Below are positions 17,433-26,176 of a DNA stretch of 64,000 nucleotides, in pieces. Position 1 is the first letter of the stretch, and each line of letters begins with the position of its first letter. The stretch comes from an uncultured Rhodospirillaceae bacterium (GTDB lineage Bacteria > Pseudomonadota > Alphaproteobacteria > Rhodospirillales > Magnetospirillaceae): NCBI GenBank assembly GCA_937887565.1, contig CALABS010000018.1:124001-188000 (forward strand), in the 5' to 3' direction. A model generated the notes under the pieces. That model had not been told where the DNA came from. It did no database searches and saw only the letters and a program-made list of their open reading frames with translations. A program made the position numbers and the translations under genes.

Positions 17433-18305
17433 ATGTTCAAGGGATCGATCACCGCCCTCATCACCCCCTTCCGCGACGGGCGCGTTGACGAAAAAGCCTT
17501 CCAGGAGCTGGTCGCCTGGCAGATCGCCGAGGGCACCCACGGGGTGGTCCCCTGCGGCACCACCGGCGAGTCGCCGACGCTGTCGCACGACGAGCACAAG
17601 CGCGTCATCGAGCTGTGCGTCGAGGTGGCCAAGGGCAGGATTCCGGTGATCGCCGGCACGGGGTCGAACTCGACGGACGAGGCGATCGCGCTGACCCGCC
17701 ATGCCAAGGACGCCGGGGCCGACGCGGCGCTGATCGTCGCGCCCTATTACAACAAGCCGACCCAGGAAGGGCTGTTCCGCCACTACGAGGCCATCGCGAG
17801 GGCGGTGGACATTCCCGTCGTGGTCTACAACATCCCCGGCCGCTCGGTGATCGACATCTCCGCCGAGACCATGGCCCGCATCGCCGCCCTGCCCACCGTG
17901 GTGGGCGTCAAGGACGCCACCGGCGACCTGTCCCGGCCGCTGAAGATGCGCACCCTGGTGGGTGACGGGTTCTGCCAGCTGTCGGGCGACGACGCCACCG
18001 CCACCGCCTTCCTGGCCCAGGGCGGCGTCGGCTGCATCTCGGTCACCTCGAACGTGGCGCCGCGCCTGTGCGCCCGCATGCACGACGCCTGGATGGCCGG
18101 CGACCTCAAGACCTGCTTCGCGCTGCGCGACCGGCTGATGGCGCTGCACGACGTCATGTTCTGCGAGACCAACCCGTCGGTCCCCAAGTACATGGCCTCG
18201 CTGCTGGGCAAGTGCACTCCCGACGTCCGCCTGCCGCTGGTGCCGCTGTCGGACGCCGCCAAGCCCAGGGTCGAGGCGGCCATGAAGGCCGTGGACCTGA
18301 TCTAG
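17433..18305 (+). CDS. dapA: 4-hydroxy-tetrahydrodipicolinate synthase
   Basis: A 290-residue class I aldolase condensing pyruvate with aspartate semialdehyde, the committed step toward diaminopimelate and lysine. The Schiff-base lysine is Lys160 (VVGVKDATGDL), with Tyr132, Arg137 and the Thr43-Thr44 pair (CGTTGES) completing the active site. The start is the ATG at 17433 (MFKGSITALITPF). It is followed after 7 bp by smpB, a conserved alphaproteobacterial pairing. Confidence 0.97.
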   Translation: MFKGSITALITPFRDGRVDEKAFQELVAWQIAEGTHGVVPCGTTGESPTLSHDEHKRVIELCVEVAKGRIPVIAGTGSNSTDEAIALTRHAKDAGADAALIVAPYYNKPTQEGLFRHYEAIARAVDIPVVVYNIPGRSVIDISAETMARIAALPTVVGVKDATGDLSRPLKMRTLVGDGFCQLSGDDATATAFLAQGGVGCISVTSNVAPRLCARMHDAWMAGDLKTCFALRDRLMALHDVMFCETNPSVPKYMASLLGKCTPDVRLPLVPLSDAAKPRVEAAMKAVDLI

Positions 18306-18312
18306 GGCCGCC

Positions 18313-18774
18313 ATGTCGCTTCCCGCCCACGTCGCCGCGCAGAACCGCAAGGCCCGCCACGAATACTCCATCGTGGAAACGGTGGAGTGCGGCATCATGC
18401 TGGTGGGAACCGAGGTCAAGTCGCTGCGGGCCGGCAAGGGCAACATCAACGAGGCCTATGCCGGCCCCAGCGGCAACGAGCTGTGGCTGTACAACGCCTA
18501 TATCCCCGAATACCAGTCCAAGATGCCCTTCCCCCACGAGACCCGGCGGCCCCGCAAGCTGCTGCTGCACCGGCGCGAGCTGCGCAAGCTGGTCGGCGCC
18601 GTCGCCAAGGAGGGCATGACCCTGGTGCCGCTCGACATCCACTTCACCGACCGTGGCATCGCCAAGGTGCAACTGGGACTCGCCAAGGGCCGCAAGACCC
18701 ATGACAAGCGCGAGGCCATCAAGCAGCGCGACTGGGGCCGCGAGAAGGCCCGCCTGTTGCGGGACAAGGGCTAG
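18313..18774 (+). CDS. smpB: SsrA-binding protein SmpB
   Basis: A 153-residue protein that binds tmRNA and delivers it to stalled ribosomes for trans-translation. The N-terminal block (ARHEYSIVETVECGIMLVGTEVKSLRAGK), the central LAKGRKTHDKRE segment and the basic C-terminal tail are typical, and the length is normal. It lies 7 bp after dapA and is probably co-transcribed with it. The ssrA tmRNA gene itself is not seen in this window. Confidence 0.97.
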   Translation: MSLPAHVAAQNRKARHEYSIVETVECGIMLVGTEVKSLRAGKGNINEAYAGPSGNELWLYNAYIPEYQSKMPFPHETRRPRKLLLHRRELRKLVGAVAKEGMTLVPLDIHFTDRGIAKVQLGLAKGRKTHDKREAIKQRDWGREKARLLRDKG

Positions 18775-18830
18775 CATTTCCGCCCGCGAGACCACAGATG
18801 AAGTGCGGTGATTCATCCGGGTCCGAACCA

Positions 18831-19463
18831 ATGTCCGAAAACGAGAAACTGATCGCCGCCAAGGAAAAGTGGGCCCGCGAGGGGCGGGCGTTGACCGGGC
18901 GAACCGGCGCCGACCGGCTGCCGCCGGGCCAGCGGCTGGTCCGTGACTGGCCGGTCCTCGACCTCGGCGTCCAGCCCAACCTGTCGAACGCCGAGTGGTC
19001 GCTGACCGTCGGCGGCGCGGTCGAGGCGCCGCTCAAGTGGTCGTGGGACGATTTCCTGGCCCAGCCGCGAACCGAACTGGTCAGCGACATCCATTGCGTC
19101 ACCACCTGGTCGCGCTACGACAACGCCTGGACGGGCGTCGCCGCCCGCCACCTCCTCGACCGCGTCAGGCCCCGCCCCGGCGCCGCCTTCGTGATGTTCC
19201 GCTCTTATGACGGCTACACCACCAACGTCCCGTTGTCCCGCTTCGCCGACGACGACGTGCTGCTGGCCCATTCCTGGCAGGGCCAGCCGCTCACCCGCGA
19301 ACACGGCGGGCCGGTGCGGGTGGTCATTCCCAAGCTGTATTTCTGGAAAAGCGCCAAGTGGCTGCGGGCCATCACCTTCATGGACAAGGACAGCCCCGGC
19401 TATTGGGAGCTGCGCGGCTATCACGACGAGGGCGACCCGTGGCGGGAGGAACGCTACCGGTGA
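18831..19463 (+). CDS. Sulfite-oxidase-like molybdopterin oxidoreductase
   Basis: A 210-residue single-domain member of the sulfite oxidase/YedY superfamily (YuiH-like). The molybdenum-coordinating cysteine is Cys89 in SDIHCVTTWSRYDN, and the later KLYFWKSAKWLR segment fits the cofactor-binding fold. No Tat or Sec signal is visible, so it appears cytoplasmic. The substrate is unknown. I used the ATG at 18831 (MSENEKLIAA); an in-frame ATG at 18798 would add 11 non-homologous residues. The end abuts the stop of the histidine kinase gene. Confidence 0.85.
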   Translation: MSENEKLIAAKEKWAREGRALTGRTGADRLPPGQRLVRDWPVLDLGVQPNLSNAEWSLTVGGAVEAPLKWSWDDFLAQPRTELVSDIHCVTTWSRYDNAWTGVAARHLLDRVRPRPGAAFVMFRSYDGYTTNVPLSRFADDDVLLAHSWQGQPLTREHGGPVRVVIPKLYFWKSAKWLRAITFMDKDSPGYWELRGYHDEGDPWREERYR

Positions 19464-21974
19464 TCAGTCCGCGTCCAGCGGCAGGGTGACGGTGACGACG
19501 GTCCCCTCGCCCCGGCGGCTTTCCACCGTCAGCGTGCCGCCGTGCAGTTCGGCGAAGGCCTTGGCCAGCGGCAGGCCAAGGCCGGTTCCGTCATAGCGCC
19601 GCTCCAGCCGGCCGTCCACCTGCCGGAACGGTTCTAGCGCCACGGCGACATCCTCGGGGTTCATCCCGATGCCGGTATCCTCCACCCGCACCACCATCCG
19701 CTCCCGCTCCCGATGCGCGTGAATGGCGACCCGGCCGCCGGGCGGCGTGAATTTCACGGCGTTGGAAAGCAGGTTGACGAGGATCTGCAGCAGGCGGCGC
19801 CGCTCTCCCCACACCGCCGGCAGGTCGGACGGAACCGCGGTCTCGAGCGCGATTTCGCCGGCATGGGCGCGGGCCTCGACCAGCCGGATGGCGGCGGACG
19901 TCACCTCGTGGAGGGGAACCGGGGCCAGGGAGAGGGACATCTGGCCCTCCTCGATCTTGGCGATGTCGAGGATATCGTTGATGACGTCCAGGAGATGCCG
20001 GCCCGAAGACAGGATGTCCTCGACGTAGTCGCGGTAGCGGGGCGATCCCAGCGCTCCGAACATCTCGCCGGCCATCACTTCCGAGAAGCCGATGATGGCG
20101 TTGAGCGGAGTGCGCAATTCGTGGCTGACGGCGGCCAGGAACTCGGTCTTGGCGCGGCTGGCCAGCTCCGCCTGGTCCTTGGCGGCGACGAGTTCGCCGG
20201 TGCGCTCCTCGACGCGACGCTCAAGCCCCGCCTTGGCCGCGTGCAGGGCGCGTTCGGCGCGCACGCGGTCGGTGACGTCGTTGCAGTAGAGGTTGACGTA
20301 TCCGGCCCCGGGCACCGGGACCATCGTCATCGCCAGCACCTGGCCGGCCACCAGGGTCTCCGTCTCGTCGCGACGGCCGGCGGCATAGACCTCGGCCATG
20401 GTGCGCCGCCAGCCCTCGGGAATATGGTCGCCCACCTTGACCCCCCACTCCGCCAGCAGGCGGGCCGAAGCCGGATTGGCCTGCAGGACGACGCCGTCGG
20501 CGCCCAGCCGCAGCACCGGATGGGGGTTCTGGGCCGGCAACAGGGCCAGATTGGCGATGGCTTCCTCGGCGCGGCGGCGCTCGGTGACGTCCTCGACCAG
20601 CACCAGTCCCGGGTCGATGTGGCTGGCGAGGCGCAGGCCGAAGATGCGCTCGCCGTCGCGGCCGCGCAGCCGCACCTCGTCGAGCCCGCGCGCCTTTGCG
20701 GCGAGGAACGGGATCAGGCCGCCGCATTCGCCGCCCAGGCGTCGCATGACCTCGTTTTCCGCCGCCGGCCCATCCTCGGTCAGGCGGATGACGCCGACCC
20801 CCATCAGCTCGGTCACCGCCTGCAGCAGCGTGAGACGGTCGATCTCGGCGGCGGTGCGCATCTGGTCGCCGAGCAGGCGCAGGCGCTCGGCCCCCTCGCG
20901 CCGCAGCGCCCCACGCGACGCCTCCACCTCGGCCGACAGCCGCTCCACCTGCCGCAACAGCGCCTGCAACTCGTCGCCGCCGGTGAAGGACTCGGGCTCG
21001 ACCCCGAACACCGCCTCGGTCACCCCGGCCACCCGCCGCACCATTCGCCGCAACTGGACCGCCAACAGGATCAGGACGATGGCGAACATCAGGCTCAAGG
21101 ACACCGCCAGCACCGTGCGCTGGCCCCGCTCCTTGGCGAGGATCGGCCGCGCCTTGGCCGCCACCATGGCCCGGGGATAAAGGGACAGGAAGGTGGTCGC
21201 CGCGCCGCCGGCCGCCGCATGGTCGAAATATTCCTGCCCCGCCACCAGCCAGTCGCCGGCCACCAGGCCGAACGGGGTGGCGACGGGCAGGCGGGCCGGA
21301 TCGCTACTGGCGAGGACGACGCCATCCCTGGACCCGATCAGGGCCACCGCATGCCCGGCCTCGCCCACGCCGCCCACCACCGTCGCCAGGAAATCAGTGT
21401 TCAGGCGCGACACCGCGACCACGGCGCCGCCCAAGGGGGCCGGCACCACCGACACCAGGCACAGGCGACCGCCCAGGTCGACGATGCGCGACCGGCGATC
21501 GGCATGGGTGGCGAGGCTGCCGCCCGCCGCAAGAACGACGGCGGGCGGAGTCTCGGCCCCCAGGGCGGTCACCTCGCGCACCCGCCCCAGGCCATCGACA
21601 AGAAAGAGCCAGTCGACCGGCGAGCCATCGTCGGGATCGCCGGCCGGCCATGTCCACGACGGGCGTCCCGCGCCGATTTCCGGCCGTCCGGCATCACTCG
21701 CCAGCACCGTCTCGAAGTGGCGAACTGCCGCCCCCTGGCCGGCGAGAAGGCGGGTGTCGACATAGTGGCTGCGGACGCGCGCTTCGAAGACCTGGCGGTC
21801 GCGCCGGGATTGTTCCTCGAGCCGGTCGGTGAGGTGACGATCGACCATCGCCTCGATGGCCGCCGAATGGTGAACGTCCAACGCCACCCAAAGCCCGGCG
21901 GCGAAGACGGTCCCGAGCGCCAGCAGCCGCGTCGCCAGCCCGTTCCAGGTCCGGATGAGCGCCAGCCGGGCCAT
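19464..21974 (-). CDS. Membrane sensor histidine kinase with periplasmic sensor and PAS domains
   Basis: An 836-residue sensor kinase. A first membrane helix (about 12-30) is followed by a roughly 250-residue periplasmic sensing region, possibly a dCache/CHASE-like fold, and a second helix near 285-308. Then come two PAS-like regions (roughly 375-460 and 475-560), a coiled coil, and the kinase core with phospho-acceptor His618 (VSHELRTPLNAIIGFSE). The HATPase motifs LLSNAVKFTPPGG, VEDTGIGM and GTGLGLPLAK follow. There is no receiver domain and no adjacent response regulator, so it is an orphan kinase. Ligand unknown. Confidence 0.88.
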   Translation of the reverse strand: MARLALIRTWNGLATRLLALGTVFAAGLWVALDVHHSAAIEAMVDRHLTDRLEEQSRRDRQVFEARVRSHYVDTRLLAGQGAAVRHFETVLASDAGRPEIGAGRPSWTWPAGDPDDGSPVDWLFLVDGLGRVREVTALGAETPPAVVLAAGGSLATHADRRSRIVDLGGRLCLVSVVPAPLGGAVVAVSRLNTDFLATVVGGVGEAGHAVALIGSRDGVVLASSDPARLPVATPFGLVAGDWLVAGQEYFDHAAAGGAATTFLSLYPRAMVAAKARPILAKERGQRTVLAVSLSLMFAIVLILLAVQLRRMVRRVAGVTEAVFGVEPESFTGGDELQALLRQVERLSAEVEASRGALRREGAERLRLLGDQMRTAAEIDRLTLLQAVTELMGVGVIRLTEDGPAAENEVMRRLGGECGGLIPFLAAKARGLDEVRLRGRDGERIFGLRLASHIDPGLVLVEDVTERRRAEEAIANLALLPAQNPHPVLRLGADGVVLQANPASARLLAEWGVKVGDHIPEGWRRTMAEVYAAGRRDETETLVAGQVLAMTMVPVPGAGYVNLYCNDVTDRVRAERALHAAKAGLERRVEERTGELVAAKDQAELASRAKTEFLAAVSHELRTPLNAIIGFSEVMAGEMFGALGSPRYRDYVEDILSSGRHLLDVINDILDIAKIEEGQMSLSLAPVPLHEVTSAAIRLVEARAHAGEIALETAVPSDLPAVWGERRRLLQILVNLLSNAVKFTPPGGRVAIHAHRERERMVVRVEDTGIGMNPEDVAVALEPFRQVDGRLERRYDGTGLGLPLAKAFAELHGGTLTVESRRGEGTVVTVTLPLDAD

Positions 21975-22195
21975 GACCTAGGCCCCCGCCCGACGGCCGC
22001 GCTCGCGCGTCCCGACGATGGCCGCCGCTCTCGGAATGAGCAGGACGGCGGGAAGAGTCGTTCGCATGCAGCGCCTCCCCGTATCGGCGTGCCGTTGTCT
22101 TTTGCATTCATGATTTCACGGAGCGGAAGACGGGGCATTTGTGCGTTCGATGGCCCAAGGCGGCGAAAAAGTATAAGGTCGCAAGCGCCTTCCAA

Positions 22196-22281
22196 CGACT
22201 AGTGGTCCGATCCAGACGAAAGGGTCAGGGGCCTGAACCTTTCGTCTGATGAATCGGCCCACAAAATCAGCGCACTAGTCG
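22196..22281. repeat. Nested palindromic intergenic element (possible MITE/REP)
   Basis: This 86-bp element has three layers of symmetry. Outer 9-bp arms CGACTAGTG (22196-22204) and CACTAGTCG (22273-22281) enclose CCGAT/ATCGG (22207-22211, 22253-22257) and a core hairpin with perfect 11-bp arms CAGACGAAAGG (22213-22223) and CCTTTCGTCTG (22238-22248), plus inner TCAGG/CCTGA around a GG loop. The right side equals the left arm with 13 extra bases inserted. The stop codon of the M23 gene lies inside the outer right arm. It occupies most of what remains of a 300-bp gap (21975-22274); I see nothing else in that gap beyond likely promoter DNA for the kinase. Confidence 0.7.
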
Positions 22282-23105
22282 CCCCAGCGGCCGCCAAGTC
22301 TTATCCCCGCCCTGATGAACCGATGGGGATTGTTGGCGACGCCGTCGACGACGACTTCGTAATGAAGATGAGGCCCCGAGGTGCGGCCGCTGTTGCCGAG
22401 CAGCCCGATCCGGCTGCCCTCCCGGACCGCTTGCCCCCTCTTCACGTGGATGGCTGCGAGATGGGCGTAGCGGGTCATCACCCCCAGGCCATGGTCCACT
22501 TCCACCATGCGTCCGTAGCGGCCCTTGTAGCCGGCGAACGCCACCGTGCCCGGGCCGGTGGCGTGGATCGGGGTCCGCAGCGGCGCCTTGAGGTCCAGTC
22601 CCTGATGCATGGCCCGCCGGCCGTTGAGCGGATCGCGACGGGCGCCAAAGCCGGAACTGATCTCGTAGTCGGCATGGATGGGCGACCCCAGCGGCAGGAC
22701 GCGCATCACCCGCCTCAGGCTTTCCCAGCGCTCCACGTCATGCGCGGCGGCGCCCAGGCTGCCGACCGGGATGAAGGGACCGCCCTGGTTGTCCGACCGG
22801 CCACGGCGGATCAAACGGTCGACGACGATGCCGGTCCCCGACAGCGCCCGCTCGATGCTCCGGATGTTGCCCCGGGCCATCCTGCGCAGACGCTCGGTCA
22901 ATTTCGCGATGGCGGCGTCGCGGGCGCCCAACTGGCGTTTCAGGCCGGTCACCTCGGTCCGCAGCGAGGCGCATGACGGCGCCTCGGCGCGCACCGCGCC
23001 GGCATCGAGATACAGTCCGGTGACCACGAGGTTCCATCCCAGCAGGCCGGCCACCACCACCGGCATCCAACCCTTGGACTTCGTCGGGGGATGGTCCGAC
23101 CCCAT
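22275..23105 (-). CDS. Membrane-anchored M23 (LytM) peptidoglycan endopeptidase
   Basis: A 276-residue bitopic protein. A membrane helix at about 14-37 is followed by a short coiled coil (about 45-90) and a C-terminal LytM domain whose zinc-site residues are intact: His167 and Asp171 (HQGLDLKAP), His215, and His246/His248 (GPHLHYEV). It should cleave peptide cross-links in the periplasm. I chose the ATG at 23105, which has GGGAG about ten bases upstream; an in-frame ATG at 23186 lacks a clear site. Its stop codon lies within a palindromic element. Confidence 0.87.
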   Translation of the reverse strand: MGSDHPPTKSKGWMPVVVAGLLGWNLVVTGLYLDAGAVRAEAPSCASLRTEVTGLKRQLGARDAAIAKLTERLRRMARGNIRSIERALSGTGIVVDRLIRRGRSDNQGGPFIPVGSLGAAAHDVERWESLRRVMRVLPLGSPIHADYEISSGFGARRDPLNGRRAMHQGLDLKAPLRTPIHATGPGTVAFAGYKGRYGRMVEVDHGLGVMTRYAHLAAIHVKRGQAVREGSRIGLLGNSGRTSGPHLHYEVVVDGVANNPHRFIRAGIRLGGRWGD

Positions 23106-23245
23106 CGCAGACTGCTCCCTGCCCAGGACACCCTCGCTGTCATGTGGGAGGTCGGTTCCGCCCCGCACCGTCTCGAACGGTTGCATGGCGGTGAGCAGAT
23201 GGTAGGCTCGCCGGCACTATTCCGGATCGACAGGAGCTCCTCGCC

Positions 23246-23734
23246 TTGGTCCTCGCCACCCGCCGGGACGGCATAGCCGCCACCCATCCGGCCTTCATCG
23301 CCGCGACCTGGTTCGGGTCCGGCCTGCTGCCCGGCGCGCCGGGCACCTGGGGCTCGCTGGCCGCCCTGCCCTTCGCCTGGATGATCGCCGGCTGGGGTGG
23401 GGCGTGGGCGCTGGCGGGCGCAGCCGGCCTGTGCTTCCTGGCCGGGTGGTGGGCGTCGGCGGTCTATGTCCGCCGCACCGGCGTGGCGGACCCGCAGGAG
23501 ATCGTCATCGACGAGGTGGCCGGCCAATGGCTGGTGTTGGCGCTGGCGCCACCCGACATCCTTCATTACGCCATCGGCTTCGCGGTCTTCCGGGTGCTCG
23601 ACATCTGGAAGCCCTTTCCCGCCGGCTGGGCCGACCGCCATGTGGAAGGCGGGTTGGGGGTGATGACCGACGACGCCCTGGCGGCGCTGTACGGAACCGC
23701 GCTCATGGCCCTGGTGGTCAACCTGTGGGGGTGA
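23246..23734 (+). CDS. pgpA: Phosphatidylglycerophosphatase A
   Basis: A 162-residue polytopic membrane phosphatase that dephosphorylates phosphatidylglycerophosphate to phosphatidylglycerol. Family landmarks are GSGLLPGAPGTWGSLAALP near the N-terminus, the acidic EIVIDEVAGQW block, and KPFPAGWADRHVEGGLGVMTDD. The start reads as TTG at 23246, with AGGAG nine bases upstream. Its stop overlaps or abuts the cinA start, and the pgpA-cinA pair is common in alphaproteobacteria. Confidence 0.93.
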   Translation: MVLATRRDGIAATHPAFIAATWFGSGLLPGAPGTWGSLAALPFAWMIAGWGGAWALAGAAGLCFLAGWWASAVYVRRTGVADPQEIVIDEVAGQWLVLALAPPDILHYAIGFAVFRVLDIWKPFPAGWADRHVEGGLGVMTDDALAALYGTALMALVVNLWG

Positions 23735-23736
23735 AC

Positions 23737-24225
23737 ATGCTGCCCGCTTCCTTGCTCGACGCCGCCCGGCGTCTGCTCGCCGCCTTCGAGAGCCGCGGCC
23801 TGACCATCGCCCTCGTCGAATCCTGCACCGGCGGACTGACCATGGCGGCGCTGACCGCGATCGGCGGATCCTCGGCGGTGGTCGATCGTGGTTTCGTCAC
23901 CTATTCCAACCAGTCCAAGACCGAGATGGTGGGCGTGCCCGCCGAGCTGATCGACCGCCATGGCGCGGTATCGCAAGTGGTCGCCGAAGCCATGGCGGAA
24001 GGCGCCCTGGCGCGATCCGGCGCCGACGTGACCGTCGCCATCACCGGCATCGCCGGCCCCACCGGCGGCACGGCGGACAAGCCGGTGGGCCTGGTCCATT
24101 TCGCCGCCGTCCGTCGCGGCGGAACGCCGCGCCGGCTGCGCAAGGTGTTTCCCGGCAATCGCGACGCCGTGCGGCTGGCGGCGGCAATCACGGCGCTGGA
24201 GCTGGCTCTTGAGGCGGCAAGCTGA
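23737..24225 (+). CDS. cinA: CinA C-terminal family nicotinamide-nucleotide amidohydrolase
   Basis: A 162-residue stand-alone CinA-C (PncC-type) domain that deamidates nicotinamide mononucleotide to nicotinate mononucleotide in NAD salvage. The signatures VESCTGGL (about 27-34) and TGIAGPTGGT are present. The N-terminal MoCF-like half of full-length CinA is absent, as in many proteobacteria. I used the ATG at 23737 with GGGGG upstream; a GTG two codons earlier overlaps the pgpA stop and is also possible. Confidence 0.9.
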   Translation: MLPASLLDAARRLLAAFESRGLTIALVESCTGGLTMAALTAIGGSSAVVDRGFVTYSNQSKTEMVGVPAELIDRHGAVSQVVAEAMAEGALARSGADVTVAITGIAGPTGGTADKPVGLVHFAAVRRGGTPRRLRKVFPGNRDAVRLAAAITALELALEAAS

Positions 24226-24511
24226 CGGCGGCCACCGCCACCTTGAGAATGGCCACCGGGATCGCGGCCGCCTCGGCTTCCACGTGCTGGGCGCCCCGGC
24301 TGAGCGCCGCGTAGGGGAAGACGCCGGCGGCGTCGAAGCCCACATGCAGCCGCCAATCCGGCAGCGCCCGCGCCACCAGCGCCCGGCAGGCCTCGACCGA
24401 ACCGGTGAAATGGGCGGACGGACTGGCGAACGCCTCGGCGATGTCGGCATCCAGGAGCGGGTCGCTTCCCGCGCATTCCTCAAGCCTGCGATGCAACCCC
24501 TGCCAGTCCAT
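24188..24511 (-). CDS. Small unrecognised protein
   Basis: A 107-residue soluble protein of no family I recognise (starts MDWQGLHRRLEECAG). It has a good ribosome-binding site (AGG six bases before the ATG at 24511) and biased codon use, and its 3' end overlaps the cinA end by 38 bp on the opposite strand. It contains alternating strand-like segments (WRLHVGFDAAGVFPY, AAAIPVAILKVAVAAV). No signal peptide or membrane helix is certain. Confidence 0.5.
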   Translation of the reverse strand: MDWQGLHRRLEECAGSDPLLDADIAEAFASPSAHFTGSVEACRALVARALPDWRLHVGFDAAGVFPYAALSRGAQHVEAEAAAIPVAILKVAVAAVSLPPQEPAPAP

Positions 24512-24584
24512 GAAACACCTGTTGCCAATCTCCGGACAATGCGCACACTCTGGGACCGGAACTCGTGAACGGGCAAGGGGATTC

Positions 24585-25223
24585 ATGAGCACGGAAAGCA
24601 CCTTCGCCGGCGACATGCGACTGGACCGCGTCCACGTCGCCGCCGGCGAGCGGATTTTCGCCCAAGGCGAACCCGGCGACGCCGCCTATATCCTGAACAA
24701 GGGCCGGGTCGTCATCTTCCAGCACCACGACGGCCACCGCGTCGAACTGGGCAGCGTCGGCGCCGGCGAAATCTTCGGCGAGATGGCGGTGATCGACGGC
24801 GGCCGCCGCATGGCCACCGCCGTGGCGGCCGAAGACTGCGTGCTGGCGCGGGTGCCGATGCCGGTGTTCCAGAAGAAACTGGATGCCGCCGACCGCTTCC
24901 TGCGCGCCTTGATCCAATTGTTCATCAAGAACATCCGTCAATCCCACCGCATCTTCCTGCGCCGGCCGCGCAGCTTCCGCGACCATGTGCGCCAGATGAC
25001 CGCGTTCTCGTGGAACCTGCGCCGCTTCGCCGGCCGGCTGGACGATCGCCGCATGGCCGACGACATGCTGGACGTGATGGAGCGGCTTGACGCCGCCCTC
25101 GCCGACCTGGGCCGCCTCGCCGACTCCTGCCCCGACAAGCGCCACGACCTGATCGTCGCCGACGAGCTGAACGGAGTGGATTTCGCCGACGTGGTGGGGT
25201 CCGAGACCCGGCGGGCGGTCTAG
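24585..25223 (+). CDS. Cyclic nucleotide-binding domain protein
   Basis: A 212-residue protein with one cNMP-binding (Crp-like) domain at about 15-120. Its core is GERIFAQGEPGDAAYILNKGRVVIFQ and the phosphate-binding cassette region is GEIFGEMAVIDGGRRMATAVA. The remaining 90 residues are helical and lack a helix-turn-helix, so it is not a DNA-binding regulator. A strong AAGGGG ribosome-binding site precedes the ATG. It could be a cAMP or c-di-GMP sensor adaptor; no effector is evident nearby. Confidence 0.82.
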   Translation: MSTESTFAGDMRLDRVHVAAGERIFAQGEPGDAAYILNKGRVVIFQHHDGHRVELGSVGAGEIFGEMAVIDGGRRMATAVAAEDCVLARVPMPVFQKKLDAADRFLRALIQLFIKNIRQSHRIFLRRPRSFRDHVRQMTAFSWNLRRFAGRLDDRRMADDMLDVMERLDAALADLGRLADSCPDKRHDLIVADELNGVDFADVVGSETRRAV

Positions 25224-25260
25224 CAAGCTGCGGAAAAACAGGGCCGGCTGTCTAAATTTT

Positions 25261-25288
25261 CGTCACTCCCGCGAAAGCGGGCATGACG
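25261..25288. repeat. Intergenic palindrome, dispersed repeat copy A
   Basis: CGTCA-CT-CCCGC-GAAA-GCGGG-CA-TGACG forms a 28-base hairpin with a GAAA loop, between the cyclic-nucleotide gene and the lipoprotein gene. A related copy (CGTCAC.CCCG.GAAAGCGGG) lies at about 42335-42356. The form is a familiar intergenic repeat of proteobacteria; it may also act as a bidirectional terminator. Confidence 0.6.
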
Positions 25289-25331
25289 ACTCCTCGCTGG
25301 GACGGGCGTTCCTGATTGATGGCGCGATGCT

Positions 25332-25601
25332 CTAGCGGGGCGGCAAGGCCTCGACGGTGATCGGCTCCCGCGCCGCCGGCGCGGCGGACGGCCCGGAATA
25401 GAGCGGCGGCGGCGCCTCGTTGGAGACCATGGCGGCGGAGACCACGGCGGGTTCGACCCGCGGGCCTCGGGCCGGCGCCGGCTGGGCCTCGGCGCCGCGC
25501 TGGCTTCGGTCGAATTCCTTGACGCCGTGGGCGACGAGATCGGGAATGCCGCAGCCGGCCAGCGGCAACAGGCAGCACAGCACCAGGGACAGTCGCTTCA
25601 C
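25332..25601 (-). CDS. Small lipoprotein
   Basis: An 89-residue predicted outer- or inner-membrane lipoprotein. The GTG start at 25601 has GGAG seven bases upstream and gives a short signal peptide ending in the lipobox LAGC with the lipidated Cys17. An upstream ATG (25628) would add nine residues and is less likely. The mature part is short, Pro/Ala-rich and without a recognisable domain. Function unknown. Confidence 0.6.
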   Translation of the reverse strand: MKRLSLVLCCLLPLAGCGIPDLVAHGVKEFDRSQRGAEAQPAPARGPRVEPAVVSAAMVSNEAPPPLYSGPSAAPAAREPITVEALPPR

Positions 25602-25686
25602 GTCGCCGCTCCATATCCGGACACCCATCGGGGGCGGGACGCTACACCTTCGGGTACGCGACCGACAAGTGGCCTTTTGGGGGCGG

Positions 25687-26061
25687 TCATTCGCCCCGGT
25701 GCACCGTCACCAGATCGCCGGCCTCGACGTCGCGCAGCGCCCTGAGGTCGTCCCCGGTCATCGCGAAGACGTTGGCCGGGGACGCGGTGCGGATTTCGTC
25801 GCCGTGGCTGACCGGCGTGGGGCCGAAGGCCAGGATGACGGCGCCGCCGTCGTGGCGGAAGGCGATCTCGCCCGGTTGCAGGACGTCACGGGCATCGGCC
25901 TCCCGTTCGGCCAGGAACGGGACCTGGAAATAGACCTCGTCGCCCCATAGCGCCGCCCGCGATTCGAACGGCGCCGCCGCCCACAGGAACTCGGCGGTGG
26001 GAGTGTCGAGAAGGCGGGCGGTGATGCCGACCCGCCCGACGGTGATCTTCACTTCGCGCAT
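25687..26061 (-). CDS. Cyclophilin-like fold protein (TM1367/DUF369 type)
   Basis: A 124-residue soluble protein resembling the cyclophilin-like TM1367 family: MREVKITVGRVGITARLLD, then FESRAALWGDEVYFQVP and LQPGEIAFRHDGGAVILAFGPTPVS. These are small beta-barrels of uncertain, probably non-isomerase, function. The ATG at 26061 has AGGGG seven bases upstream and directly follows a large leader hairpin. The frame is open 22 codons further upstream through that hairpin, which I discount. Confidence 0.7.
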   Translation of the reverse strand: MREVKITVGRVGITARLLDTPTAEFLWAAAPFESRAALWGDEVYFQVPFLAEREADARDVLQPGEIAFRHDGGAVILAFGPTPVSHGDEIRTASPANVFAMTGDDLRALRDVEAGDLVTVHRGE

Positions 26062-26073
26062 GCGGTGCCCCTG

Positions 26074-26125
26074 GTGGAGAGACTCCGACGGATGGCCGGC
26101 AAGCCACCCGTCGGACTGTCTCCAC
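26074..26125 (-). promoter_or_regulatory. Long hairpin just upstream of the cyclophilin-like gene
   Basis: The 18-base arms at 26074-26091 (GTGGAGAGACTCCGACGG) and 26108-26125 pair at 16 of 18 positions around a 16-base loop. It ends about a dozen bases before the start codon of the minus-strand gene, next to its AGGGG site, so it would lie in the 5' leader. It could be a leader regulator or a mobile palindrome. No known riboswitch is recognised. Confidence 0.45.
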
Positions 26126-26139
26126 AATTCAACAAGCCG

Positions 26140-26176
26140 GCGGTCCTTCCCGGACGCTTGGTCTGGGAAGGACCGC
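26140..26176 (-). terminator. Hairpin downstream of ackA
   Basis: A perfect 12-bp stem, GCGGTCCTTCCC (26140-26151) with GGGAAGGACCGC (26165-26176) and a 13-base loop, sits 75 bases past the ackA stop. It is the best candidate terminator for the pta-ackA transcript, although only a mixed CGGCTTGTTG tail follows on the minus strand. Confidence 0.5.
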
